Assembly (NCBI RefSeq): GCF_024343775.1
Contig: NZ_RJUF01000009.1
Location: forward strand, 49,465 to 113,464
Reading direction: 5' to 3'
DNA: 64,000 nt
Source of the DNA: Lacihabitans soyangensis
GTDB taxonomy: Bacteria; Bacteroidota; Bacteroidia; Cytophagales; Spirosomataceae
The position numbers and the translations under genes were made by a program. Positions 34,750 to 43,785 of the stretch are shown here, one piece after another; within the stretch, counting starts at the first letter, position 1, and every line of letters begins with the position of its first letter. Below the pieces are notes generated by a model. It saw nothing but the letters and a program-made list of their open reading frames with translations, did no database searches and was not told the DNA's origin.

Positions 34750-36530
34750 AAACTAAATCCTATTGATTTTGATCTAGATTCTATTTGTTTAATACCCATA
34801 CCATTTTTAATTAAGGAGGTATCCATGCCTTTTCCATCGTCCACAATTGACAAATGATATTTCTGATTTTCCTCGATTAAATTAATTTGAACATTTTTTG
34901 CATTTGCATGTTTTAAGATATTTGTTATCAGCTCCATACTAATACTATAAAGTTCTAATCCAGTTTTTTTTCCGATTTGACTTAAGTCACCTTCTGTTTT
35001 AAAGATGAATTGAATTTTATGGTTTTCATTCAAGTCGCCGATATACTTCGTTAAAGCTCCAATTAGCCCTTTAGATTCGAATTCGGCTGGCAGTAAATTA
35101 TGCGATATAGTGCGTACGTCATTATAAGCATTACTCATCATCTCTTTTATACTATTATAAATTGCTTTCTCCGTTGGGCTTAATTCTTCCGAATTTAAGG
35201 CTCCTAGCCTCCATTTAAGTGCAGATAGTGTACTTCCCAAATTATCATGCAATTCAGACGCAACACGTTTACGTTCAATGGTTTGTCCTTTAAAAAGGGC
35301 TTCGGTAATCTCGAAATTTTTCTTAATTAATTCCTTATTAACTTCAAACAATTCTGCTGTTCTCAATTCTACTTTAGCCTCAAGATTTTGATTCAATTGT
35401 TCAATTTCAGTTTTTTGTATTTTTATTTTATCACTGGTTTTTCGAAGGTTGTTGATAAAAAGCACCAGAAGAGCCAATACAATACCTGCACTGGCAATAC
35501 TTATTAATAGAACCTTATTATTGTAAGATTCCTTCTCAACCTTTTGATTTAATTCAACAAGACTCAATTCCTGTTTTTGAGATTTATAATCTAAGTCGAG
35601 CAATTCATTACTACGTTCAATCCGAATAGAATCTTCATGCATCTGTGCTCTAGTAAATTTTTGAAAATACAAATTCTCATTTCTTATATCATTTTTCTTT
35701 TTGTATATATCATAAAGCGTTTTGTCTATTGATATTTTCAAAGAACTATTTAAGTCTATTGCGTTAACTTCGGCTTTTTTAGCATAATCAACGGCTTTTT
35801 GATAATCTCTTTTAGAAATATACAGTTTAGCCAATTCGTTTTGAACATAAGCTAATTTATCACGATAGCCATCATTGAATTTTAATGACTTTGAAAAATT
35901 TTCAATGGCCATTTCAAAGTCATTGTTCTTGCCATGAATTATGCCTGAGTTTATCCAGTATACATTTAGAATTGTACTATCTACAGGCTTTTTATTTTGT
36001 AAATTCATGAGATTATAATAAACCATAGCAGAATCATAATCTTGCTTTGCATTATAATGGATACCTAAATTGTTTATACTTAACAACTGTTCTTTTTTGT
36101 TTCCTATTTTGTTTGTTAATTCTAAGTGTTTTTTGGCATATTTTAAGGCCAGTGGGTATTCATTGATTCTCAAATATCCATTTCTAGCTACATCAAAATA
36201 TTTTAGAAGCTTTGGATAATACCGCATATTTTCAGCAACAGCTATGGCTTTAAGACAAAACTCGATCTTACGAGAGGGCGAATCTTTGTAATAAACCAGA
36301 AGTTGATCTATAACCTCTAAAAACAAACTATCGTCTTGACTTTCAGTTGAATATTTTAGTGTTTCAGTTAGAATTTTAACTTTATCGTTTGAGGTTATCT
36401 CAGATGAATTATTTACAATTTCATAAAACTTTCTTAACTCTGGCTTCTGTTTAATATCTGAGTTTTTATTGCACGAAATCAATAAAAAGCATCCAAGTGC
36501 TAGGTTGTTTATGAGTAATTTCAAGTTCAA
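34695..36530 (-). CDS. TPR-containing HisKA_3 sensor histidine kinase, lipoprotein-like N-terminus
   Basis: This 611-residue protein has a lipobox-like N-terminus (LISC, Cys20). TPR repeats occupy about 100-290, and a membrane helix lies at 338-361. A coiled coil follows, then the HisKA_3 dimerisation region with phospho-acceptor His428 in RVASELHDNLGS. The ATPase has an N box at Asn537 (ELITNILKHAN) and the DDGKGMD loop (564-570). This is the Bacteroidetes sensor type that pairs with NarL-family regulators, here the one at 29325. The 3' end overlaps the lyase gene, and the palindromic site at 36589 lies just upstream of its start. Confidence 0.92.
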   Translation of the reverse strand: MNLKLLINNLALGCFLLISCNKNSDIKQKPELRKFYEIVNNSSEITSNDKVKILTETLKYSTESQDDSLFLEVIDQLLVYYKDSPSRKIEFCLKAIAVAENMRYYPKLLKYFDVARNGYLRINEYPLALKYAKKHLELTNKIGNKKEQLLSINNLGIHYNAKQDYDSAMVYYNLMNLQNKKPVDSTILNVYWINSGIIHGKNNDFEMAIENFSKSLKFNDGYRDKLAYVQNELAKLYISKRDYQKAVDYAKKAEVNAIDLNSSLKISIDKTLYDIYKKKNDIRNENLYFQKFTRAQMHEDSIRIERSNELLDLDYKSQKQELSLVELNQKVEKESYNNKVLLISIASAGIVLALLVLFINNLRKTSDKIKIQKTEIEQLNQNLEAKVELRTAELFEVNKELIKKNFEITEALFKGQTIERKRVASELHDNLGSTLSALKWRLGALNSEELSPTEKAIYNSIKEMMSNAYNDVRTISHNLLPAEFESKGLIGALTKYIGDLNENHKIQFIFKTEGDLSQIGKKTGLELYSISMELITNILKHANAKNVQINLIEENQKYHLSIVDDGKGMDTSLIKNGMGIKQIESRSKSIGFSFQIESTMNEGTRFWLYST

Positions 36531-36588
36531 TGTATTTCAGGGTTACTGATGTGAAGTTAACAAATTTTTTGTAAATAAAAGGCCCTTC

Positions 36589-36604
36589 TACTGCCTAAAC
36601 AGTA
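36589..36604. promoter_or_regulatory. candidate operator (site 2) between the histidine kinase and LytTR genes
   Basis: TACTGCCTAAACAGTA matches the core of the palindrome at 29196-29211 in 14 of 16 bases and is itself an inverted repeat (TACTG/CAGTA). It lies 59 bases upstream of the histidine-kinase start and 82 bases upstream of the divergent 81-residue gene, so it could control both. Confidence 0.55.
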
Positions 36605-36685
36605 CTCACTCCCCCAAAAAATACCAAAATCACAGTATTTCCTTAAGCATTATCCCAACCTAATTTTGATAAGAAAAAATAGAGG

Positions 36686-36931
36686 ATGAAGAAAGTGGTC
36701 AGCTACACCATAGGATGGGATACCAAAGCCAAAGAGGGTTACCTCACGGCTGTGGATGAAGAACAGGTATCACATGCGTTTGGGCAGCTCTCTCAAGAAG
36801 AATTCAGAATCCTTTATGATTTACTGAAAGAGGATAAAGTATTTATTGATAACAACCATTGGTTTGTCAGTGGTTGGGAAACAAAACACCCTAAAAGTCA
36901 TGATAAAAATCAATTACCCCCAAAGCAATGA
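36686..36931 (+). CDS. hypothetical small protein
   Basis: This 81-residue soluble protein is rich in acidic residues (VDEEQVSHAFGQLSQEEF) and ends PPKQ. No family is recognised. Its last 32 bases overlap the LytTR gene in another frame, which suggests translational coupling. It is divergent from the histidine kinase and shares the candidate operator at 36589. Confidence 0.5.
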   Translation: MKKVVSYTIGWDTKAKEGYLTAVDEEQVSHAFGQLSQEEFRILYDLLKEDKVFIDNNHWFVSGWETKHPKSHDKNQLPPKQ

Positions 36932-37202
36932 AATCCTCTTTCTGAGAGGAGATATAAACTACACGGAATTCCATCTGGTAGATGGAAAGAAAGTGATATC
37001 GAGCTTTACGCTTTTGAGGCACCAAGAGAAACTTAGAAGTTTTATTAGAGTTAGCAAAAATCATTTGGTAAATCCTGACTATGTGAAAGAAATGGAGCAT
37101 TATGGAGTTTATGCATCCCTGAAAATGGCCAATGGAAACCTTTTGAAAATATCTCGGAGAAGAATCAATTATGTAAAAAATAGTATCTCAATAATACAAT
37201 GA
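36900..37202 (+). CDS. LytTR DNA-binding domain protein
   Basis: This 100-residue protein is essentially a single LytTR domain: ILFLRGDINYTEFHLVDG, FIRVSKNHLVNPDYVKEM and the closing LKISRRRINYVK. No receiver domain is present, so it acts as a stand-alone DNA-binding protein. The start at 36900 was chosen because the domain begins right after it; an earlier ATG at 36846 adds unrelated residues. It lies next to the two-component locus and could take part in its control. Confidence 0.85.
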   Translation: MIKINYPQSNEILFLRGDINYTEFHLVDGKKVISSFTLLRHQEKLRSFIRVSKNHLVNPDYVKEMEHYGVYASLKMANGNLLKISRRRINYVKNSISIIQ

Positions 37203-37282
37203 AATTGGCCTGTGCGTCAAATTTACATATACGGAAAGTTAACTATTCATTGATTTAAAGTACTGTCGACAACAATATACAC

Positions 37283-38029
37283 ATGAAACGAATTTTTGAT
37301 TTTTTGGGAAAGGATTGGCAAAAAACTGGAATAGTCGCTTTGATAAGTGCCGCATTTAGTAGTATTACTACCTACCAGTTTACCGATAGGGACAAGAGTA
37401 TTACTGAAATGGATGCATACCAGAGATTTGTGACGGAAATTTTGGTACTCAATGACCACCCAGCTAAAAGAAGAATGCTCGCTCAATATTTTGCAGGTGT
37501 AACTCCTTCTTACAGTCAAAATAAAAAATGGGACGATTACTACTGTGAAGTTGAAAAAGACTACGTAAGATTTCAAAAAACTGACTCTTTAGATAAAGCA
37601 CGTCTTTTGTATTTATTGGACATTAATAATCCTACGAAAAGTCAAAAATGGGAAACAGAAGTTCTGAAAACTAAACTTAATCAAAGGCAAATATCATTAG
37701 GCAAACCAATAGAGATACCATCAGAAAAAAGTTTTGGTATGAGTAATTCCTTATTCTCAATTTACATACAATATAAAAAAGGCTCGGAATCTATAGCAAA
37801 TACAGTAAATGAGAAACTCCAAAACGCAGGGTTTAATGTCTTACCTATGGAAATGAAAACCGAGGTTGTTGACAATGACATAAGGTACTACTCATCAAAA
37901 GATTACAGTACGGTAAGTGCGATAATTGATTTGTTAAAGGCGGAAATCAACCTCGATTTGAAATCTAAAAATTTTGAAAGATTAAACAAAGATGTAAAAC
38001 CCCATACATTAGAAGTGTGGATAAAATAA
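37283..38029 (+). CDS. hypothetical protein with N-terminal membrane helix and LytR_C-like domain
   Basis: This 248-residue protein has a basic start and one membrane helix (about 15-30). A helical region follows, then a C-terminal domain of about 75 residues with IYIQYKKGSESIANTVNEKL and DIRYYSSKDYSTVSAIIDLL. Those stretches resemble the LytR C-terminal domain pattern. No catalytic motif is seen. It is followed after six bases by an amidase gene, so the two probably act together on or near peptidoglycan. Confidence 0.55.
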   Translation: MKRIFDFLGKDWQKTGIVALISAAFSSITTYQFTDRDKSITEMDAYQRFVTEILVLNDHPAKRRMLAQYFAGVTPSYSQNKKWDDYYCEVEKDYVRFQKTDSLDKARLLYLLDINNPTKSQKWETEVLKTKLNQRQISLGKPIEIPSEKSFGMSNSLFSIYIQYKKGSESIANTVNEKLQNAGFNVLPMEMKTEVVDNDIRYYSSKDYSTVSAIIDLLKAEINLDLKSKNFERLNKDVKPHTLEVWIK

Positions 38030-38035
38030 AAAATC

Positions 38036-38860
38036 ATGAAAATAACAAACAACCGTTTAGTCTCAGAAAGAGCTTCTGAAATAGTAATTCAAGAATCAAC
38101 TACTAACAAAGGAGGTGAAATCACTCCAAATTTTATTATTATTCATTTTACCGCAGGTAGAGGTGCCGAATCTTCCGTAGCCTGGTTTAAAGACCCTATG
38201 GCAAAGGCCTCTGCTCATTTGGTTATAGGAAGAGACGGCAAAATTTACCAACTGGTTGACTTCAACCTTAAAGCATGGCATGCAGGAGTAAGTAGATGGA
38301 CAGATACTTCGGGGTTGAATGGGAACTCTATTGGAATAGAATTAGACAACCCCGGAAGACTTACGAAGGTTGGAGATAAGTATCTTTCATGGTTTAAAAA
38401 AGAGTATCCGAAGGAAAATGTGATAGAGGCCACTCATAAGCATGAGAAAACGCCAACTTACTGGTATGAGTACACAGAAGCCCAAATAGAAAGCTGTTTT
38501 GAGGTTTGTAAACTACTACTTCAAAAATATAACATCCAAGACATTTTGGGTCATGATGATATAGCCCCTTATCGTAAAAACGATCCAGGCCCAATATTCC
38601 CGATGGAAAGCTTCAGGTCGAAATTACTCGGTAGAGAGGACGACACCACAGACATATATCAAGTAACTACTGATAATGTAAATATAAGACGTGGGCCCAA
38701 CACAGAATTTGATTCTTATGGACAGCTCAACAAAGGCATGAAAGTGGAATTTATTAAAAGCGAAAATGGATGGTCGTTTGTCTATGTACTCGAACAACCA
38801 AGTAATGGTCTTGAACCAACTTATGGTTGGGTAAAAGGAACCCTTTTAAGTAAAATCTAA
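38036..38860 (+). CDS. N-acetylmuramoyl-L-alanine amidase with C-terminal SH3 domain
   Basis: This 274-residue protein has an Amidase_2 domain with zinc ligands His37 (IIIHFTAG), His173 (LGHDDIAP) and Asp183 (KNDPGP). It also has the typical ASAHLVIGRDGKIYQLV and SIGIELDNPG. Residues about 207-272 are a bacterial SH3 domain (NVNIRRGPNTEFDSYG, YGWVKG). It cleaves the amide between MurNAc and L-Ala. No signal peptide is visible, which is unusual for a secreted cell-wall enzyme. It may be cytoplasmic (muropeptide recycling), or may be exported or released by other means. Confidence 0.9.
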   Translation: MKITNNRLVSERASEIVIQESTTNKGGEITPNFIIIHFTAGRGAESSVAWFKDPMAKASAHLVIGRDGKIYQLVDFNLKAWHAGVSRWTDTSGLNGNSIGIELDNPGRLTKVGDKYLSWFKKEYPKENVIEATHKHEKTPTYWYEYTEAQIESCFEVCKLLLQKYNIQDILGHDDIAPYRKNDPGPIFPMESFRSKLLGREDDTTDIYQVTTDNVNIRRGPNTEFDSYGQLNKGMKVEFIKSENGWSFVYVLEQPSNGLEPTYGWVKGTLLSKI

Positions 38861-38888
38861 ACTAATATATTTAAACAATATAAAACCA

Positions 38889-41081
38889 ATGAAAAAATCA
38901 CTACAATATTTTTTCTGGTTGTGGTTATTTATTACCAAACAGTCTTTCGGACAGCCGACTTATGACCTTGGTAAGTATAGTACGACCTCAAATCCTGTAA
39001 GGTGTTTTACTGCTATTGATGCACAATCCAATTTTTATATTGCAAGTAATTTTTCAGGCTCAATAGATTTAAATCAAGTCAACAATATTCATAACTATAC
39101 AAGTGCTGGCAATCAAGATATTATTATTGTCAAATATGATGCCTTGGGAAGTGTTGTATGGACAAATAAAATGGGAGGAGTAAATTCAGAAAATATTATG
39201 GAAATGGAAGTAGATGGTCTGGGTAACATATATATTGTAGGTTGGTTCAATAGCAATAGCTTTGACACTGGTTTAGGAGGGATTCTAACGACTTCAAATA
39301 ACACACAAAACACGTTTTTAATTAAAATGTCATCAGTTGATGGTAGTGTAATTTGGGCAGAAGCGTTTCAAGGTACAGGATCAGGTACGAATATAGCTTT
39401 TGGTTATGGTGTGGATATTGATAATTTTAACAATGTTATTATATCTGGTTATTTTCAGGGAATGATTGATTTTGATCCTTCCAATGGTGTAATAAATAAA
39501 ACCTCAGCAGGGGTACAAGATATTTTTATAGCTAAATTTAACTCAAGCGGGAGTTTACAGTGGGTTAATACATACGGTGGGACTTCGTTTGATAATGGAT
39601 TCAAAGTGCATTGTGATTCAAATAATGACATACTTTTATGTGGTACTTTTTCTAGTCCTTCAATAGACTTTGATTTAAATAGTAGTGCAGGTGTTCTTAA
39701 TGTTATATCTTCATCTGATTCTTATTTAGTCAAATTCAATTCAAATGGTAACTTTGTTTGGGGGTATCAATTTCCAAATTCATTTTTTAGAAAAATCGTA
39801 ACTGACACTCAAAGGAATATTTACTGTGTTGGTGATTTTACAGCTACAACAGACTTCGATCCGTCAGCAACATTTTTTAATTTAACCCCAAATAGTACAA
39901 ATGAAGCATTTACAATAAAATTTAATTCGGGTGGTGGACTTAATTGGGTAAAACAAATTGGTAACACATCGTATAATGCAGGTATATCACTTGCATTGGA
40001 TATATTTGGTAATGTTTATACTGTTGGTGGTTTTTCTGGAACAAACGTAGATTTTGACCCAGGCTCAGGTAATTCCAACTTAACAGCCGTTGGAGATATT
40101 GACTTTTTTGTACAAAAATTGACCAATAATGGAGAATATGAATGGGCTATAGGTTCGGGAAGCTCCCTTGCTGATTGGGCAAGAGATATTGCTATAGATG
40201 GAGATGGTAATTGCTTTATCGTAGGAACGATGCAAAACTCGGGCGATATTGATCCAACAAGTGGGACTAATAACCAAACAGGGGCAGGATTCTTTGCTAT
40301 TAAGCTCTCTACTTTCAACAATAACAATGTAGTAACAAGTAATACAGAAGTAACAGCCTCAACCCTCACGGACAATGGCAATAATATCCCGGTTGTTTTC
40401 CAAAATCAATCTGGAGTTATTTCAGCAGTTACTCCTTCCGGTGGCAATCCTGTTGTTGGACAATTAACAGCTAAAGTCTGGATAAATACAAGTGGTATAG
40501 GTAGTTATTTAAACAAAAATCTTGAAATAACCCCAGAAATAAATCCTAATACTGCAACTGGAAGAGTTACTTTATATTTTACACAATCAGAATTTGACAA
40601 TTACAATTCTACAAATCCAATTAACTTACCTTCTAGTCCAACAGACGCATTGGGGATATCAAATATAAAAATTGATAAGTATTCAGGTACAAGTTCTGAT
40701 AATTCGGGTACACCAGCAAGCTATGGAACTACTCCTACTATTATTGACCCAGATGACAATGATATTGTATGGAACGCACTACTCAATAGATGGGAAATTA
40801 GTTTTGATGTTACTGGGTTTAGCGGTTTCTTCATGAAAGGCTTTACAAATCCTTGTGTTGCAATTCTTGCACTTTCAAGCTCTAATTCGCCTTCAGACGA
40901 CATTACAAGCGGCACAGTAGTCAAAGAAGCCAATGTAAATTCTGGAACAATTTCGGCCACCAATAAAATCACTGGCACATCAAACGTAACTTATAGAGCC
41001 GGAAAAAGCATTCAACTTGACCCAGGTTTTAAAGCGGACAATGGGGTTGTATTTAAGACTGAGTTTGGTGGGTGTAATTGA
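38889..41081 (+). CDS. secreted SBBP-repeat protein with 3-coathanger-type C-terminus
   Basis: This 730-residue protein has a signal peptide (cut before QPTYD). The first 460 residues consist of repeated blades with signatures such as VDGLGNIYIVGWF, NFNNVIISGYFQG, DSNNDILLCGTF, IFGNVYTVGGFSG and DGDGNCFIVGTM. This is the SBBP type beta-propeller. The C-terminal region has YRAGKSIQLDPGF and ends FGGCN. It matches the end of the protein at 1904 and fits the GCX-COOH type sorting region used for cell-surface delivery. No enzymatic function is apparent. Confidence 0.82.
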   Translation: MKKSLQYFFWLWLFITKQSFGQPTYDLGKYSTTSNPVRCFTAIDAQSNFYIASNFSGSIDLNQVNNIHNYTSAGNQDIIIVKYDALGSVVWTNKMGGVNSENIMEMEVDGLGNIYIVGWFNSNSFDTGLGGILTTSNNTQNTFLIKMSSVDGSVIWAEAFQGTGSGTNIAFGYGVDIDNFNNVIISGYFQGMIDFDPSNGVINKTSAGVQDIFIAKFNSSGSLQWVNTYGGTSFDNGFKVHCDSNNDILLCGTFSSPSIDFDLNSSAGVLNVISSSDSYLVKFNSNGNFVWGYQFPNSFFRKIVTDTQRNIYCVGDFTATTDFDPSATFFNLTPNSTNEAFTIKFNSGGGLNWVKQIGNTSYNAGISLALDIFGNVYTVGGFSGTNVDFDPGSGNSNLTAVGDIDFFVQKLTNNGEYEWAIGSGSSLADWARDIAIDGDGNCFIVGTMQNSGDIDPTSGTNNQTGAGFFAIKLSTFNNNNVVTSNTEVTASTLTDNGNNIPVVFQNQSGVISAVTPSGGNPVVGQLTAKVWINTSGIGSYLNKNLEITPEINPNTATGRVTLYFTQSEFDNYNSTNPINLPSSPTDALGISNIKIDKYSGTSSDNSGTPASYGTTPTIIDPDDNDIVWNALLNRWEISFDVTGFSGFFMKGFTNPCVAILALSSSNSPSDDITSGTVVKEANVNSGTISATNKITGTSNVTYRAGKSIQLDPGFKADNGVVFKTEFGGCN

Positions 41082-41110
41082 ATAAAAATTTCATTTAAAT
41101 AAGAAAAAAT

Positions 41111-42382
41111 ATGACTAATTTAAATTTTTCAATATTATTAGCTTTAACGTTTTTGGGTTTGTCTTTAACCGTTAAAGGTCAATATTCAATTAAGCCAGAG
41201 AAAGATAATGTGACTTTTACAGTAGACCGTAAAAAAAGTAATAATCTACAAATAGTTTTTCTTTACGAAGGGATAAAAGGAATTGAAACTGAAATTGAAG
41301 GAACATTGGATTTGGGTATTATTGATTCAAAAAAAATAAAATTTGAATCGCCAAAGTGGAAAGTAAACAATTCTCAGCGAATTGTGGCCTCAATCACGGT
41401 TGATACTCCATTCGAATATAACGAGTTTCTTCAAAAATCATGTTTTTTGAAAATGACGTCAAAAACCCAAACTTTACCTATTACAATCTCAGAGGCAAAA
41501 GTTCAAATTAGTTTTGATACTACAGCTAAAGAAGTAGCACCAAAAAATAGTATTTTTAGGTTAAATCTTGGGTCAAACTTCGACTATTTACAAACTAATC
41601 CATTCAGACTACTTTATTTAGATGCAAATATAATGTCTCCTAGTGCCTTAAGCCATAAATCTCGCAAGGGTGATCATGTTAGAAAATGTGGTGTATATGG
41701 CCGAATCTTTCAATTTCAAGGAATGGGGCAAATTAATAATAGACCTCAAAATTTAAAAGATAGTATCGGCATTTATGGGAATCCAACAATTATAAGAACC
41801 TTAAAAAATGATAGTGTAACATATTTGCAATCGGTTTTTTATAGAAAAACAAGTGAAATTTTAGAAATAAGAAATTATGGGGCGTCCTTTGGGTTAAGTA
41901 CACCAATTGTAGACGACAATAAAAACTCATTTTATCTTTCTCTTGGTATCCACTACGAAGGATTATTTACATATTACAATAATGAAATATCTTACACACA
42001 AATATATACAGATACATTAACCAGTTTAAAAAAAGATCTTATTGGCAAATATTCACCTGACCTGCCAAAAGCAAGAAGGAGCACTTCTTTCACAAGCGTT
42101 ATTGGTTTTTCTTTACCTATTTCTTGGAGTTTTTCCTCCTTTGAACTCAGAATTCTACCAGCAGTCTCAATATTTTCGGCGAGGGTAAATCCATATGTCA
42201 ATAAATCTTTTAATTGGAATCCAAGTTATTCTATATACGCTAATTTGACAGAAATAAAAACAACAGGTATTAACTTAGGATGCGAAATCAGAGGAAACCT
42301 TAGATATCCACCTTCTACTTTTAACATTTTTGTAGCAAAAACCTTTAATTTGGAAAAACTGGGTGAGTTTTTGAAAATTTAA
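41111..42382 (+). CDS. hypothetical exported protein
   Basis: This 423-residue protein has a signal peptide (ILLALTFLGLSLTVKG, cut before QYSIK). An N-terminal beta-sandwich-like domain follows (to about 135), then a longer aromatic, strand-rich region. It ends with the barrel-like segment FNIFVAKTFNLEKLGEFLKI. No family is recognised. It follows the SBBP-repeat gene by 29 bases in the same direction and may be its outer-membrane partner. The codon use is AT-rich, as in the surrounding accessory genes. Confidence 0.6.
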   Translation: MTNLNFSILLALTFLGLSLTVKGQYSIKPEKDNVTFTVDRKKSNNLQIVFLYEGIKGIETEIEGTLDLGIIDSKKIKFESPKWKVNNSQRIVASITVDTPFEYNEFLQKSCFLKMTSKTQTLPITISEAKVQISFDTTAKEVAPKNSIFRLNLGSNFDYLQTNPFRLLYLDANIMSPSALSHKSRKGDHVRKCGVYGRIFQFQGMGQINNRPQNLKDSIGIYGNPTIIRTLKNDSVTYLQSVFYRKTSEILEIRNYGASFGLSTPIVDDNKNSFYLSLGIHYEGLFTYYNNEISYTQIYTDTLTSLKKDLIGKYSPDLPKARRSTSFTSVIGFSLPISWSFSSFELRILPAVSIFSARVNPYVNKSFNWNPSYSIYANLTEIKTTGINLGCEIRGNLRYPPSTFNIFVAKTFNLEKLGEFLKI

Positions 42383-42630
42383 TAGAAGTAGTACCAATTT
42401 TCAATCTTAACACTTTCTTGGTGACTTTTCATTAAAACACCTTAAGCCTAAGTCTAAGAAATCTAGTTAAAGGTTATAAAAAAGCAAACAAGGCCAGTGT
42501 TCTTTTTTGGCTTTATTTAGCCCAATTAACCCATTCTCGATTCTGTTAAATTCAGCCAAAATATTTTCAATCGATTGCCTAATATGCCACCTTTAATAAC
42601 TAAATTTAACCATAAAAAGAACCTGAAGAT

Positions 42631-43300
42631 ATAAAAACATCACTTTTCCGACTGTTACTGAAATTCCAATTCTGGCAAGCTCTAATTCTATTGCCTCTCC
42701 TAAATGCTTGCACATTCGAGGAGCAACAGGTGCTGAATAAAATACCAGAACAGGTGAATGTTCAGTCGGTTGATTGTTTTGTGGACGAGACTGATTCTCT
42801 AGGCTTTGAGGATGTTTTAATCAATCCATCATTCAAAAAGTTTAACGGCCCAGAGATAGGATATGGGCATTTGAGAAAGAACTTATGGGTTAGGCTGGTT
42901 TTACAAAACAAAACGAATCAGACTCAGGATGCAATTTTGAGTACAGATCAAATCATTCTTGAAAAAGTAGATTTTTATAAAAAGAAAGAAGGGAAATGGC
43001 ATAAAGAAGAAGCTGGTTGGGGTATTGCAGTCCAATATAGGGAACTTCCAAGTTATCTGCATGCATTTAAGATATCGTTGATGCCGAATGCTAGCGATAC
43101 GGTATATTATAGGGTTCGAAATCAGTATCAGGTGGTTCGTTTGCCTTTAAATCTATTTAATCAACAACAGTTTTATCAACATTATCACTCTTATTTGTTT
43201 TATGACGGTTTAGTCACAATGGCCTTGATTACAGCCATTTTGTATTGTTTGTATAATCTTTTTTATTCCTCGCAAAAAGACCGCAAAACATTAGTTCTAT
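42631..43300 (+). pseudogene. truncated 7TMR-DISM signalling protein, cut by an IS element
   Basis: The reading frame encodes a lipoprotein-like leader (LILLPLLNAC). A 7TMR-DISM extracellular domain follows (LWVRLVLQNKTNQTQDAILS, YYRVRNQY), then the beginning of the membrane part (YDGLVTMALITAILYCLYNLF). The frame then runs into IS sequence at about 43301, and the remaining helices and any output domain are absent. The expected start codon is ATA at 42631; reading it as Met would give a normal signal peptide. The first usable alternatives are CTG (42658) and TTG (42691). The lost start and the missing C-terminus both indicate a dead gene. Confidence 0.75.
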
Positions 43301-43314
43301 ACCCCTTGTGCGGT

Positions 43315-43785
43315 TTAAATAAACATGGCATGCTTCAACTGATTTATTGGTCTATTGTTTGACATATTTATGAATTGTAAAACAGCTACAGCGTTTACCT
43401 TTGCAACGACTCTTGTAAGCAGGCCATCTAATGATTTTGAGTAGTTTCTTTTAAACATCATTTGATCACAGAGTTGTGAAAAAAGTGTTTCAATTCTTTT
43501 TCTAATATATCGATAAGACTTATTCCACACATCTGCTCTTTCTTTCATATTACCTCTAATTGGTGTTATTAGTCTGATTTTGTCTTGTTCAAAAAGAGAT
43601 GTTTGATAGCCCAATGAGAGATAACCTTTGTCTGCAATTAACTCATAACCTGCAAGTTGTTCTTTTTTGTCTATCATTCCAAGATAGTTTACGTCATGAA
43701 CATTGGCTGAGGTTAATCCAACAGACAGTGGTACACCTTTTTGTGTAATCATCAACTGCATTTTAAAACCAGAGTTATAACCCAT
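43315..43785 (-). pseudogene. IS982-family transposase, C-terminal fragment
   Basis: The 156 residues include FKMQLMITQKGVPLSVGL, SANVHDVNYLGMI, YELIADKGYLSLGYQ, ITPIRGNMKER and RKRIETLFSQLCD. This is the C-terminal half of an IS982-type DDE transposase, with the second catalytic Asp in ADKG and the Glu in RIETLFSQ. The N-terminal half, with the first catalytic Asp region, is missing. The start MGYNSGF is produced by a junction at a small palindrome (ATCTTTAAAGAT at 43783-43794). It is not functional by itself. Confidence 0.8.

Noticed and set aside
38889..41081. Adhesin or CRISPR-like repeat array
   Set aside because: The repetition is at the protein level (beta-propeller blades) and the DNA units vary. 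There are no constant direct repeats with spacers.
42383..42616. Open minus-strand stretch encoding IRQSIENILAEFNRIENG up to a stop near 42480
   Set aside because: It is only about 40 codons, has no start and matches nothing I recognise. It may be a leftover of a decayed gene but cannot be supported.
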